Shown: in pieces, positions 32,218 to 41,806 of the stretch
How positions within the stretch are numbered: position 1 is the first letter of the stretch
How the letters are laid out: each line of letters starts with the position of its first letter
NCBI GenBank assembly: GCA_964346815.1
Contig: CAYFWF010000040.1
Span: 1-46,942 of the forward strand
DNA length: 46,942 nucleotides
DNA from: CAYFWF01 sp964346815
GTDB lineage: Bacteria > Acidobacteriota > Aminicenantia > Aminicenantales > Aminicenantaceae
Reading direction: 5' to 3'
The notes under the pieces: model-generated
What the model was told of the DNA's origin: nothing
Database searches by the model: none
What the model saw: only the letters and a program-made list of their open reading frames with translations
Program-made: the position numbers and the translations under genes

Positions 32218-35151
32218 ATGAAAAAGCTCGTTGCGTTATTCGGAGTTTTTTTCCTCATTGCAGTTTTTGTGTCAGCGCAGGAATTCGGAGCCATCAAGGG
32301 AGCGGTCAAAGATGCAGAAGGCCTGCCTCTGCCCGGAGTCTCGGTGACTTTGACAGGATCCAAGATCGCTGATATGTCGGCGGTCACATCGGAGAAGGGA
32401 AATTTCAGGTTCTTGAATTTGCCCGTGGCCAGTGACTATGCGCTGAAATTCGAGCTGGATGGATTCCAAACCCTGGTCCGCGATCAATTGGAGCTTATGT
32501 TTGGACGGGACCTCAATCTTGAAATCACATTGGAGATGACGACACTCGAAGAAGAAGTTGTGGTGGTCGGGCAGGCTCCCGTCATCGACACCAAGAGGGC
32601 CCAGGTGGGCGTGAACGTGGGAGAAGAAATGCTCATGGGTTTGCCTACGGCAAGGAATCCTTGGGTCATCATGTCCCTGATTCCAGGGATGCTGGTGGAT
32701 AGAGAAGATGTGGGAGGTAATGAAGCCGGGCAGCAGTCTTCATACTTCGGCCATGGTTCTTCCGAGGATGATAACACCTGGGGTATCGATGGGGCGAACA
32801 TCACTGACAATTCGGCACTCGGTGCTGCTCCGGCCTATGTCAACATCTCAAGCTATGAGGCAGTCCAGGTCAACTACGGCAATAACGACATCAAGTCGCA
32901 AACCGGAGGCGTTCAAATCAATCTGATTTCCAAACGAGGCGGCAACGGCTATTCAGGAACGTTTTACCTGGATGTAGAGAGAAATGCTTGGCAGGCAGAT
33001 AATGTCCCCCAGGAACTGAAAGATATAGGATACTCTGCTGCAGGTGTCAACAGGCTTTATCTGTATGGAGCCAACTTTGGAGGCCCGATCATTGATGACC
33101 GGGTGTGGTTCTATGCGGCATGGGGCATCCAGGACATCGATGCACTGAGTCTGGCAGGTGTATCCGATAAGACCTGGCTCGCTTCAGGATACGGCCGGCT
33201 GGATTTTCAGATCACGCCGACCACGAAATTCAACTTCTTTGTGGAGTACGACAACAAGCAGAAGTGGAACAGGGCCGACTGGGGTTACACCCAGCAGGAT
33301 CCTTCGGCATTCTGGAACCAGACAGGTCCCAGCTATTTCTGGAAAGGCGAGCTGGAGCAGGTCGCCGGCAATCTCTATCTGAACGCCAAGGCAAGCTTCA
33401 TGGGTGGTCCGTTCCAGTTGATGCCGGTCCAGGGCGAAAGGACAGGCGATGGTTCGGGAAACTACATGATTTACAATTACTATCCGAGCTTCTATCTGTC
33501 CGGAAACAACTATGAATACGGGACCGACAGAGATCAGCTCAACCTGAATGTTAGTGGTATCTATTTTGCTGAGGACGTCCTGGGCGCGGACCATGAATTC
33601 AAATTCGGTGTGGACTATGTCAACGCAACCACCACGACCTACGCCTACTATGAAGGAAACCTTGCGTTGGCTTATTTTGGGCCTGATCCCGATCTTCCAA
33701 CCGGAGAGTGGTTGGAAGCCTGGACCAACAGAGACTATATCTTGAATTACCTGTTCAAGCGCTACAGCGCTTACCTCCAGGATACCATGACCGTGGGAAG
33801 GCTTGCCCTGAATCTCGGGGTGAGGTACGACTACGAAAAGTCATGGGTCAGCAACGTGGACATCCCGGCCTCTCCATGGCTTCCCCAGTACATGCCGGCT
33901 GTTCAACTGGACGAGTATGATCCCGGTGTCAATTGGTCGGTGATTTCTCCGCGTTTGAGTATTGCCTATGACCTGTTTGGAAACGGGAAAGACGTCCTCA
34001 AATTATCGGTGGCCCGCTACGGCTCTCAATCCGGAAATTACATGGCGGATTGGGTCAATCCTGTCGGCTGGACAGAGATCGATCTTCTCTGGCAGGATCT
34101 CAACGGAGACCTCCGGGTGACTGCGGATGAGCTTTTCGGCTATGACTGGGGGACGGGTGAGCTGAAGGATCCCAACGATCCGGATTTCTGGCTCTGGCAG
34201 AGCAGCAGCGTCAATCCTTCCGATCCCACCTCTCTGGTTTCCAGCAACAAGTACGATTCCAATTTCAATTCTCCCCTCCTGGATGAGGTCAGCTTTTCAT
34301 ACGAAAAGGAAATTCTTACTGACTTTGCGACCCGGATGGAGTTTTTCTACAAGAAGAAGCACAGACATACCTGGAGACGTTCCATGGATGCCGACGGAAA
34401 TCTGGAGACCGAGGACAACTACTTTGTGGCCGGACACGATGACACAGTGGATGCGGATTATTATGGTTTCTCTGAACTCTATCCCTATGAGTACATCACC
34501 AATCACGAAAAGATGTTCGACCGGTATCTGGGAGCCCAGCTCGTCCTCACCAAGAGATTATCCAACAAGTGGATGATGAACGGTTCCTTTACCTATGCAG
34601 ATTGGAGACGGTATTACAAGGATGAGTATCTCGGCATCATCGATGACGTGGAAGGTGATGATGTGATCGTGGGCCTGAACAACCAGGATTACTATGAAGG
34701 CGGAGCGGTCGCTCCTGAGAGTTCGGGTTCAGGAGTCAGAGGCATTTTCGTCAACTCCAGATGGCAGTTCAAGCTCTCAGGCATGTATCAGTTGCCCCTT
34801 GGAGTGAATTTCAGCGGAGTCTTCTCGGCCCGCGAAGGTTATGTCAAACCGACTCATGTGTTGATTCAGATGCCAGGGATAGGAACTGAAGAACTTTTCG
34901 GAAACCCCGACGGTGGAGGGAAATTCGGAGACCAACGTCTTCCTGCCTTCTGGGTGCTCAACCTGAGGTTGGAAAAAGTTTTCAACGTCTCGAATACATC
35001 GTCGGTAACCGTATCTGCGGATGCCTTTAACATCACCAATTCCGCTCAATCCCTGAAGAAAGAGACCCGTATCACAGCAGACGACTTTGACCAGGATCTG
35101 AGAATCCTGAATCCAAGAGTGTTCAGGATCGGTGTAAGGTTCAACTTCTAA
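32218..35151 (+). CDS. TonB-dependent outer-membrane receptor (Oar-like, carboxypeptidase-regulatory N-terminus)
   Basis: A 977-residue protein from the ATG at 32218, preceded by AAAGGAGG (32199-32206). An in-frame ATG at 32143 would put 25 polar residues before the signal peptide and is rejected. Signal peptide 1-20 ('FVSAQE' cleavage), CarboxypepD-regulatory-like domain (about 23-105), plug domain beginning 'EEEVVVVGQAPVIDTKRAQV', then a large beta-barrel rich in aromatic-ended strands. It ends in 'VFRIGVRFNF', whose terminal Phe is the outer-membrane insertion signal. It probably imports a large substrate using TonB energy; the ligand is unknown. A perfect sigma54 promoter precedes it and a 14-bp-stem terminator follows, so it is a single-gene unit controlled by the adjacent activators. 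Confidence 0.94.
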   Translation: MKKLVALFGVFFLIAVFVSAQEFGAIKGAVKDAEGLPLPGVSVTLTGSKIADMSAVTSEKGNFRFLNLPVASDYALKFELDGFQTLVRDQLELMFGRDLNLEITLEMTTLEEEVVVVGQAPVIDTKRAQVGVNVGEEMLMGLPTARNPWVIMSLIPGMLVDREDVGGNEAGQQSSYFGHGSSEDDNTWGIDGANITDNSALGAAPAYVNISSYEAVQVNYGNNDIKSQTGGVQINLISKRGGNGYSGTFYLDVERNAWQADNVPQELKDIGYSAAGVNRLYLYGANFGGPIIDDRVWFYAAWGIQDIDALSLAGVSDKTWLASGYGRLDFQITPTTKFNFFVEYDNKQKWNRADWGYTQQDPSAFWNQTGPSYFWKGELEQVAGNLYLNAKASFMGGPFQLMPVQGERTGDGSGNYMIYNYYPSFYLSGNNYEYGTDRDQLNLNVSGIYFAEDVLGADHEFKFGVDYVNATTTTYAYYEGNLALAYFGPDPDLPTGEWLEAWTNRDYILNYLFKRYSAYLQDTMTVGRLALNLGVRYDYEKSWVSNVDIPASPWLPQYMPAVQLDEYDPGVNWSVISPRLSIAYDLFGNGKDVLKLSVARYGSQSGNYMADWVNPVGWTEIDLLWQDLNGDLRVTADELFGYDWGTGELKDPNDPDFWLWQSSSVNPSDPTSLVSSNKYDSNFNSPLLDEVSFSYEKEILTDFATRMEFFYKKKHRHTWRRSMDADGNLETEDNYFVAGHDDTVDADYYGFSELYPYEYITNHEKMFDRYLGAQLVLTKRLSNKWMMNGSFTYADWRRYYKDEYLGIIDDVEGDDVIVGLNNQDYYEGGAVAPESSGSGVRGIFVNSRWQFKLSGMYQLPLGVNFSGVFSAREGYVKPTHVLIQMPGIGTEELFGNPDGGGKFGDQRLPAFWVLNLRLEKVFNVSNTSSVTVSADAFNITNSAQSLKKETRITADDFDQDLRILNPRVFRIGVRFNF

Positions 35152-35173
35152 ACGCTCTTCACACAAGCAGACG

Positions 35174-35210
35174 AAAGGCCCCTTCCGTTCATTCGGAAGG
35201 GGCCTTTTTT
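35174..35210 (+). terminator. Strong Rho-independent terminator of the TonB receptor gene
   Basis: AAAGGCCCCTTCCG (35174-35187) pairs perfectly with CGGAAGGGGCCTTT (35194-35207), loop TTCATT, with T run 35205-35210. Confidence 0.93.
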
Positions 35211-35342
35211 AATTCGGGGACAGCGTTAAAGATCCGATCTAGAGCGGAGGACATATCTGATAGCCAAGATAACCTTAAAAGCCATACCCATACAGAATGG
35301 TAGAGAGCCTATTAAGTGATTGCGTAAACTGTTCCCGAATTA
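35210..35342. repeat. Palindromic intergenic element, mosaic copy
   Basis: TAATTCGGGGACAG (35210-35223) is inverted as CTGTTCCCGAATTA (35329-35342). Its right end, GATTGCGTAAACTGTTCCC (35318-35336), is homologous to the ends at 4151-4176 and 7228-7250. Its interior (35219-35259) matches, in reverse orientation, the interior of the element at 12937-13079. GAATTAT is repeated in tandem just outside (35337-35356). The rest of the gap to 35460 shows no promoter I would defend. Confidence 0.72.
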
Positions 35343-35460
35343 TGAATTATGAATTAATTGTTGTTTTGAGCAACCATTTAGCTGTTTTTGACGTATTAAT
35401 ATATGGGGAAGGTTGGAAAAGGCATGAGAGGCCAGTTTATTGGTATAGGGAGATATCCGA

Positions 35461-38220
35461 ATGAAATGCCCTCGATGTCAAACCGACAATCCCACCACCC
35501 ACAGCTTCTGCTCTGATTGCGGAACCCGCCTCCTCCCGCTCACCAAGACCTTGAAATTACCCCTTGAAGATTTGCCGAGAGGTTCACTGTTTGCAGGAAG
35601 ATACCAGATTATCGAAGAGCTCGGGGATGGAGGTATGGGAAAAGTCTACAGAGCCATGGACACAACCATCGATGAGGAGATTGCCCTGAAGATCATCAAA
35701 TCCGAGATCGTTCCAGATTCCAAAGCCATCGAACGCTTCGGAAATGAAATGAAGCTGACCAGAAAGATCCCCCATAGAAATATCTGCAGGATGCATGATT
35801 TGGGAGAGGAAGAGGGGACCTACTACATCACCATGGAATACGTGCGCGGAGAAGATCTCAAGAGTTTTATCCGCAGATCAGGCCAGCTGACTGTTTCCAA
35901 AACAATTTCCATTGCCAAACAAGTCTGTGAAGGGCTGGAGGAAGCCCATCGTCTGGGCGTGGTGCATCGCGATCTAAAATCCAGCAATGTCATGATCGAC
36001 AGGGAAGGGAACGCAAGAATCATGGATTTCGGGATCGCCAGGTCTCTGAAGAAAAAAGGGGATACCGGAGCCGGAGTTCTGATCGGAACCCCGGAATACA
36101 TGGCGCCCGAACAGGTCGAAACCTCTGAGGTCGACCATCGTGCAGATATCTACTCCCTGGGTATCATTCTCTTCGAGATGCTGACAGGGGAACTGCCTTT
36201 TAAAGGAGACACTCCAGTGTCCGTCGCTCTGCTGCACAGAAAAGTACATCCTCCGAATCCAAAGAGCTACAATCCTGAAATCCCCGAACAATTGAACAGC
36301 TTGATATTCAAGTGCCTGGAAAAGGATAAACAGCGGCGGTTCCAGAGCGCCAAAGAGGCATTCGCTGCACTGGAAAAGATAGAGAAGGATCTCCCCACAA
36401 ACGGAAGGATCGAGCCCAAAAAAGGATCGGCTTTTTCCCTGAAGCAGATCAGTCTCTCTAAGAGATCCTTGATCTTCGCCGTCATTTTGTTCACCGCGGT
36501 TCTGGCGGTAGCCCTCGGTGTCCGTTATTTCTCAGGAGAAACTCCAGCAGCAGGATCGAACCTGAAGATGCTGGTGGTGCTTCCGTTCGAAAATCTAGGG
36601 CCTCCCGAGGATGAATATTTTGCCGACGGCATAACCGAAGAGGTTACCAGCCGACTCTCGGCCCTCCAGGGCCTCGGAGTCATATCCCGAACGAGTGCCA
36701 AGCATTTCAAAGAAAGCCAGAAGACTGCCAAGCAGATCGGTGAAGAGTTGGGAGTCGACTATGTGCTGGATGGAACGGTCCAGTGGGACCGGAGTCAAGG
36801 CGGCCAAGAACGGGTGCGCGTCACTCCTCAGCTCATCCGCGTTTCCGATGACACACAGCTTTGGTCCGAAGGATTTGACCGGGTGATCGAGGACATCTTT
36901 TCGGTTCAGGCTGAAATAGCCGAACAGGTCGCCAGACAACTGGATCTAACCATACTAGCCCCCAACCGGGAGGCTCTCCACTCGAAACCCACCGATGATC
37001 TCGAAGCCTACAATTTTTATCTGAAAGGAAGAGAGCACGAATATTCGGGATGGCTGAATTCAAGTGATGAGGAATTCGAAAAGGCCATAGAAATGCTTGA
37101 TAGAGCGACAGAGCTCGATCCTGAATTCGCCTTAGCTTATGCCCAGAAATCTCTGATCCATTCCAGGATGATCTTTTTCGGAACCGATCAAACTCCGGAT
37201 CGACTCGAAGATGCAAGGAGGGCTCTGGACAAAGCCCTGGAGCTCCAGCCAGAACTTCCCGAAACTCAGTTAGCCCTTGCCTTTTATTACTATTGGGGAC
37301 TTTTCGATGACGATAAAGCCCTGGAGGTTTTCGAAACTCTGCAGAAAGCCCATCCCAATATTTCTCCGGAATTGGTGGGCTACATAGAGCGGCGTCAGGG
37401 AAAGTGGGAGGAATCCTTGGAAACGCTCAGCGAGGCCTTTCGACTCAACCCCCGTTATTCTCAACTGGCTTATGAAATCGGGCTCTCCAACTTGGCATTG
37501 AAGAGATATGATCAAGCCAATGCATGGTTTGATAGAGTCCTATCCATCAATCCCAAGCGCCTGCATCCACGATTGGGGAAAATAGCACTTTCGGTTTGTG
37601 TGAATGGAAACACCGAAGAGGCGCGCGAATTGCTCACGACGCTGTCTCCTCATCCTTTGACCGATTATATGTGGTTGACACTGGGAATGTTTGACCGGAA
37701 ATACCAGGAAGTCTTGAGCCGTCTCGATTCCCTTTCCTATGATATGTTTAAAACCCAGCACTTCCTGTTTCAAAAGGATCTGGCCTATGCAGGTGTTTAT
37801 TGGGCCAAGAGGGATTTTTCGGCGATGAGAATCCATGCAGAGAGGGCACGTACAGCCCTGGAAGCGAAGGCTGGAGGCCAGCAGGGAGATCCGAGATATC
37901 ATGCAGCACTGGGACTTGCCTATGCTTATTTAGGGAACGAACAGGAAGCTGTGCGCGAGGGCAACCGGGCTGTTTCCCTGTATCCCGTATCAAAGGATGC
38001 CGCCATGGGGCCTATCTATGTGTTGAACTTAGCCAGGATATACACCGTCGTTGCCGAACATGACCAGGCTGTCGAGCAGTTGGAGTATTTGATTTCCGTC
38101 CCCTCATGTGAGTATCTGTGGCAGCTCGTGACTGTCCCTTGTCTTCAACTCGATCCGGCCTGGGATCCCTTGCGCCGGTATCCCAGATTCAAGCAGATGC
38201 TGGCAGGCGGACCCAGATAA
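35461..38220 (+). CDS. Zinc-ribbon Ser/Thr protein kinase with TolB-like and TPR domains (kinase 1)
   Basis: A 919-residue membrane kinase. An N-terminal zinc ribbon has Cys 3, 6, 17 and 20. The Hanks-type kinase domain (about 45-310) has the glycine loop GDGGMGKVY, the Lys in 'IALKIIK', 'VVHRDLKSSN', 'MDFGIAR' and 'GTPEYMAPEQ', so it should be active. A single membrane helix (about 336-357) follows. Then comes an extracytoplasmic TolB-like domain ('LVVLPFENLGPPEDEYFADG', 'GVDYVLDGTVQ') of the type found with CadC-like and cyclase regulators, and TPR repeats to the end ('AIEMLDRATELDPEFALAYA'). It senses through the outer part and phosphorylates cytosolic targets. FHA-containing activator 28065 is a plausible target. 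GGGAG at 35448-35452 supports the start. Confidence 0.93.
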   Translation: MKCPRCQTDNPTTHSFCSDCGTRLLPLTKTLKLPLEDLPRGSLFAGRYQIIEELGDGGMGKVYRAMDTTIDEEIALKIIKSEIVPDSKAIERFGNEMKLTRKIPHRNICRMHDLGEEEGTYYITMEYVRGEDLKSFIRRSGQLTVSKTISIAKQVCEGLEEAHRLGVVHRDLKSSNVMIDREGNARIMDFGIARSLKKKGDTGAGVLIGTPEYMAPEQVETSEVDHRADIYSLGIILFEMLTGELPFKGDTPVSVALLHRKVHPPNPKSYNPEIPEQLNSLIFKCLEKDKQRRFQSAKEAFAALEKIEKDLPTNGRIEPKKGSAFSLKQISLSKRSLIFAVILFTAVLAVALGVRYFSGETPAAGSNLKMLVVLPFENLGPPEDEYFADGITEEVTSRLSALQGLGVISRTSAKHFKESQKTAKQIGEELGVDYVLDGTVQWDRSQGGQERVRVTPQLIRVSDDTQLWSEGFDRVIEDIFSVQAEIAEQVARQLDLTILAPNREALHSKPTDDLEAYNFYLKGREHEYSGWLNSSDEEFEKAIEMLDRATELDPEFALAYAQKSLIHSRMIFFGTDQTPDRLEDARRALDKALELQPELPETQLALAFYYYWGLFDDDKALEVFETLQKAHPNISPELVGYIERRQGKWEESLETLSEAFRLNPRYSQLAYEIGLSNLALKRYDQANAWFDRVLSINPKRLHPRLGKIALSVCVNGNTEEARELLTTLSPHPLTDYMWLTLGMFDRKYQEVLSRLDSLSYDMFKTQHFLFQKDLAYAGVYWAKRDFSAMRIHAERARTALEAKAGGQQGDPRYHAALGLAYAYLGNEQEAVREGNRAVSLYPVSKDAAMGPIYVLNLARIYTVVAEHDQAVEQLEYLISVPSCEYLWQLVTVPCLQLDPAWDPLRRYPRFKQMLAGGPR

Positions 38221-38329
38221 ACCGATTTCCCGCACCGGCCCAGGTTGTTTGAGTAAGGATTCAAGCTTTGATATATTTGCTATGAGGCGAGTTTTAAAAA
38301 TATCATCATGATTCAAGTTTCGGGACTAT

Positions 38330-38418
38330 CGAGGTGTCATCGCGATGAGCCGAGCGAAAAAGCGATCTCTTATTCTATGAGATTGCTTCATTACAATCGC
38401 AATGACGACTTTTGATTG
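38330..38418. repeat. Dispersed repeat, facing copies
   Basis: GTGTCATCGCGATGAGCC (38334-38351) faces ATGAGATTGCTTCATTACAA (38377-38396) TCGCAATGACGA. They are inverted copies of the same family as at 5.0 and 9.6 kb, in the gap between the two kinase genes (38221-38671). Confidence 0.7.
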
Positions 38419-38592
38419 TTTCGTTATTCACTCAGCCGCGGTGACAGCTGGGGACGGCGTTCCCTTATTGGCTAAATCGAAATGACAGGCAGGACGGCAA
38501 TTCATGTAAATTTCTTTTACATGGCGGTAAAATTGTACCAAATAAATGACAATCACGCTTCCGTTTTTTCCCTTGTATATCCCTTTTTTGTT

Positions 38593-38608
38593 TGGCATGA
38601 AAATTGCT
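38593..38608 (+). promoter_or_regulatory. Sigma54-like promoter of kinase 2
   Basis: TTGGCATGAAAATTGCT (38592-38608) differs from TGGCAC-N5-TTGCT at one base (T for C in the -24 box), with a perfect -12 box. The predicted start near 38620 lies about 52 nt upstream of the ATG at 38672. A TATACT at 38654-38659 has no partner -35 box. Confidence 0.7.
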
Positions 38609-38671
38609 CTCAATATCGGGGAGGATCAGGACACTGGCCGCTTATTTTACGTATATACTATTAGAGAGAAA

Positions 38672-41600
38672 ATGAAAACTACCTGTAAGTTTTGTCAGTT
38701 CGAAAATCCGGCGGATACCCGTTTCTGCAGCAATTGTGGAAATCCGCTCAAACTGGCTGACGATATCCATCTCGCAAAAACACTCACGCTGACTTCCGCT
38801 TTGGTTAAGCTGGAGAGAGGTGATCTCTTCGCCGGCCGCTATGAGGTGATCGAAGAACTTGGCAGGGGAGGTATGGGCAGTGTTTACAGAGTCCTGGATA
38901 AAAAAATAAACGAAGAAATCGCCCTCAAGCTCATTAGGCCTGAAATTGTGGACGGAAAAGCTTTGGAGCGATTCAGTAACGAACTGAAGTACACGCGCAA
39001 CGTTTCACACAGAAATGTCTGCAAGATGTTCGATCTGGATGAAGAGAAAGGAACCCATTTTATAACCATGGAATATATTCCGGGTGAAGATTTGAAGAAC
39101 ATGATCAAGATGACCCGGCAGCTCGGCGTGAGGACCTCCCTCTTTATCGCGAAGCAGATCTGTGAAGGATTGAGCGAGGCCCATCGGCATGGGATCGTTC
39201 ACAGGGATTTGAAACCCAGCAACATCATCATCGATAAAGAGGGAAATGCCCGGATCATGGATTTCGGGATCGCCCGTTCCCTGAAAAAAGGCCAGGAAAC
39301 GAGCGCCGGGATTTTGGTCGGCACCCCCGAGTACATGTCCCCTGAGCAGGCAGAAGCTAGAGAGGCTGACGAGCGGTCAGATATTTATTCGCTGGGTATC
39401 ATCCTTTTCGAGATGTTGACCGGCAGAGTTCCGTTCGATGGAGACGATCCCATCGGCATTGCTGTCAAGCATAAGCTCGAGACACCTCTACCTCCCAAAA
39501 AGTTCAATCCCGACATCCCGGATGACCTCAACCGTCTGATACTCAAATGCCTGGAAAAAGACAGGAAAAACAGGTATCAGACAACCGAGGGCCTGTTACG
39601 CGACCTGTCCCGAATTGAAGAGAATATTCCCATTACGGATCGTGGCATCCAGAGAAGAAAGCCCATTACGTCGAAAGAGATAACAGTGAAGTTCACTCTG
39701 AACAAGCTGGTTCTGCCTTCGATTCTTCTGGTGGCGATTATCATGGTAGGCGTTTTTGGATGGAGATATTTTTTCGGCCAATCAGCCGCACTCTCCCCGG
39801 AGAATGCCGTTTCATTGGCTGTGGTGAGCTTCGAAAATCAGACAGGAGACAGCGCCTACGATTATCTTCAGGATGTCATTCCCAACCTCTTGATCACAAG
39901 TCTGGAGCAGTCCAAGTCCTTCCGTGTCACTTCCTGGGAGAGGCTGCGTGACCTGCTCGAGCAGATGGGAAGTAAAGACATTTCCATGATCGACAGCGAT
40001 CTGGGTTTCGAGCTGTGCCGCCTGGATAACATACAAACCATTATCCTGGGAAGTTTTACCAAAGCTGAGAACACATTCGTTACCGATGTCAAGGTGCTGG
40101 ATGTCCAGACAAAGGATCTTCTCAAGAGCGTAACTTCCCAAGGTGAAGGGGTGGACAGCATCATCAGGAAACAAATCGATGAGATCAGCAGAAAGCTCCG
40201 GCATGAGGTAGGAATCACCGCGTTCTTACCAAGGATAGGGGGATCGACCATCACCGATGTGACCACGGATTCTCTGGAAGCATACAATTATTTCCTTCGA
40301 GGAAGAGAGGATTTCGAGAAATATTACTTCAATGATGCCCGCCGCTTTTTGGAGGCGGCTGTAGAGCTCGATCCTGAGTTTGCCTTAGCTTATTATTACC
40401 TGATAAGGGTTTATACCTATCTCGGAAACGCAGAGGAGATGGAGGCGGCATCCGAGAAGTTCAAGAAATACGGGAAAAAACTGAAAGGGAGAGAAGGCCT
40501 TTACATAAAAGCGCTCCTTTTACAAAGGAAAGATCCTGAGAAGCATCATGAAATCCTCAAAGAATTGGCCGAGAAATACCCGAAGTGGAAGAGGCCTCAC
40601 TATGATCTGGGGAATTATTATTACGTTCACAAGCGGGATAAGATTGACGAAGCGATCGCTGAATTGAACGCCGCCTTGGAGCTCGATCCAAACTATGGGT
40701 ACGCTCTCAATTTACTGGCTTACTGTTATATGTCCAAGAACGAGTTTGAGAAGGCTTTGGAGTATTTCCGAAAATATGCTTCTATTTCACCAGGAGATGC
40801 CAATCCTTTCGATTCCATGGGGGAAGCTTATTTCCGGATGGGAAGATTGGACGAGTCTATCGAGAAGTTCAAAGAAGCCTTGGAAGTCAAACCCGATTTT
40901 GGCTCGGAATGGAGGATATCCTATATCTATGCTCTCAAACAGGACTATGAAGAGGCGATGAGATGGCTTGATCAATTCATAGCCATGGCCTCTACAGAAT
41001 CCTTAGAAGCACAAGGGTATTTGTGGAAAGGATTTTACTACTATCTGCAGGGAAAATTGCAGCAATCGCTTCAAGAGATCGATAGAGCTCAGGAGCTGGC
41101 CGAGCAGGCGAATAATTTGCTGCTAGTGGATGTGGCATACAGGTCGAAAATCTGGACCGCTTACGATTGGGAAAAGTTGGATCTTTTTCTCGATTTTGTC
41201 CAAAGCCGGATAGATTTCTGTGAAAGAACCTCCTACCGGATCCCCGAGGAAAACGCACTCTTTCACGCTTATTACCTCTGCGTGCTGGACATCAAGAACG
41301 GTCAGTTAGCTTCAGCCAGATCCAGGCTGGAAGAAGTTCAATCGATCCGGTCCCAGATGACAGAAGAGCTGAGAAATAAAAACAGAAACGCCGAACATCA
41401 TCTTTTAAGGAGTCTCTTACTTGCTGAAGGATCCGTAGATGAGGCTATACGAATGTATGAAGAGATCTCTTTCCCTGCACTGGATTTTATGGACTTCTAT
41501 GCCTATATCTATAGAAACCTTCCCTTTGGGGCTGATTTCTCTGCCCTCGGTTTCCTGAAAAAGGGAGAGGTAGACAAAGCCATCGCAGAATACGAAAGAC

Positions 41601-41806
41601 TGACCACTTTTGATCCCACAGCGGTTGCCACAAGACCTTTGGTCCATCCTTTTGGCCATCTGAGGCTGGCCAAACTCTATGAGGCCAAAGGACTGCGGGA
41701 AAAGGCGATCGAACAGTACGAAAAAGCCCTGGGCTACTGGGCAGATGCAGATGAGGGGCTTTCCCCGGTTGAGGAAGCCAGAGAAGGCTTGAAACGTCTT
41801 CGATGA
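38672..41806 (+). CDS. Zinc-ribbon Ser/Thr protein kinase with TPR tail (kinase 2)
   Basis: A 1044-residue paralogue of kinase 1, started at the ATG at 38672 so that the zinc ribbon (Cys 5, 8, 19 and 22, same spacing as kinase 1) is N-terminal. The longer frame from 38546 adds a non-conserved stretch crossing the sigma54-like promoter. Kinase motifs: 'GRGGMGSVYRV', 'IALKLI', 'IVHRDLKPSN', 'MDFGIARS', 'GTPEYMSPEQ'. A membrane helix lies near 350-370. Next is a TolB/FlgO-like sensor part ('LAVVSFENQTGDSAYDYLQD', 'LDNIQTIILGSFT') and then many TPR units ('AIAELNAALELDPNYGYALN', 'SIEKFKEALEVKPDFG'). It overlaps the next gene by ATGA (41803-41806), implying a functional pair with the receiver-like protein. 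Confidence 0.93.
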   Translation: MKTTCKFCQFENPADTRFCSNCGNPLKLADDIHLAKTLTLTSALVKLERGDLFAGRYEVIEELGRGGMGSVYRVLDKKINEEIALKLIRPEIVDGKALERFSNELKYTRNVSHRNVCKMFDLDEEKGTHFITMEYIPGEDLKNMIKMTRQLGVRTSLFIAKQICEGLSEAHRHGIVHRDLKPSNIIIDKEGNARIMDFGIARSLKKGQETSAGILVGTPEYMSPEQAEAREADERSDIYSLGIILFEMLTGRVPFDGDDPIGIAVKHKLETPLPPKKFNPDIPDDLNRLILKCLEKDRKNRYQTTEGLLRDLSRIEENIPITDRGIQRRKPITSKEITVKFTLNKLVLPSILLVAIIMVGVFGWRYFFGQSAALSPENAVSLAVVSFENQTGDSAYDYLQDVIPNLLITSLEQSKSFRVTSWERLRDLLEQMGSKDISMIDSDLGFELCRLDNIQTIILGSFTKAENTFVTDVKVLDVQTKDLLKSVTSQGEGVDSIIRKQIDEISRKLRHEVGITAFLPRIGGSTITDVTTDSLEAYNYFLRGREDFEKYYFNDARRFLEAAVELDPEFALAYYYLIRVYTYLGNAEEMEAASEKFKKYGKKLKGREGLYIKALLLQRKDPEKHHEILKELAEKYPKWKRPHYDLGNYYYVHKRDKIDEAIAELNAALELDPNYGYALNLLAYCYMSKNEFEKALEYFRKYASISPGDANPFDSMGEAYFRMGRLDESIEKFKEALEVKPDFGSEWRISYIYALKQDYEEAMRWLDQFIAMASTESLEAQGYLWKGFYYYLQGKLQQSLQEIDRAQELAEQANNLLLVDVAYRSKIWTAYDWEKLDLFLDFVQSRIDFCERTSYRIPEENALFHAYYLCVLDIKNGQLASARSRLEEVQSIRSQMTEELRNKNRNAEHHLLRSLLLAEGSVDEAIRMYEEISFPALDFMDFYAYIYRNLPFGADFSALGFLKKGEVDKAIAEYERLTTFDPTAVATRPLVHPFGHLRLAKLYEAKGLREKAIEQYEKALGYWADADEGLSPVEEAREGLKRLR

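Noticed and set aside
38546..38671. Longer start for kinase 2 at 38546
   Set aside because: The added residues are not conserved with kinase 1, the stretch contains the sigma54-like promoter, and the zinc ribbon is expected at the very N-terminus.
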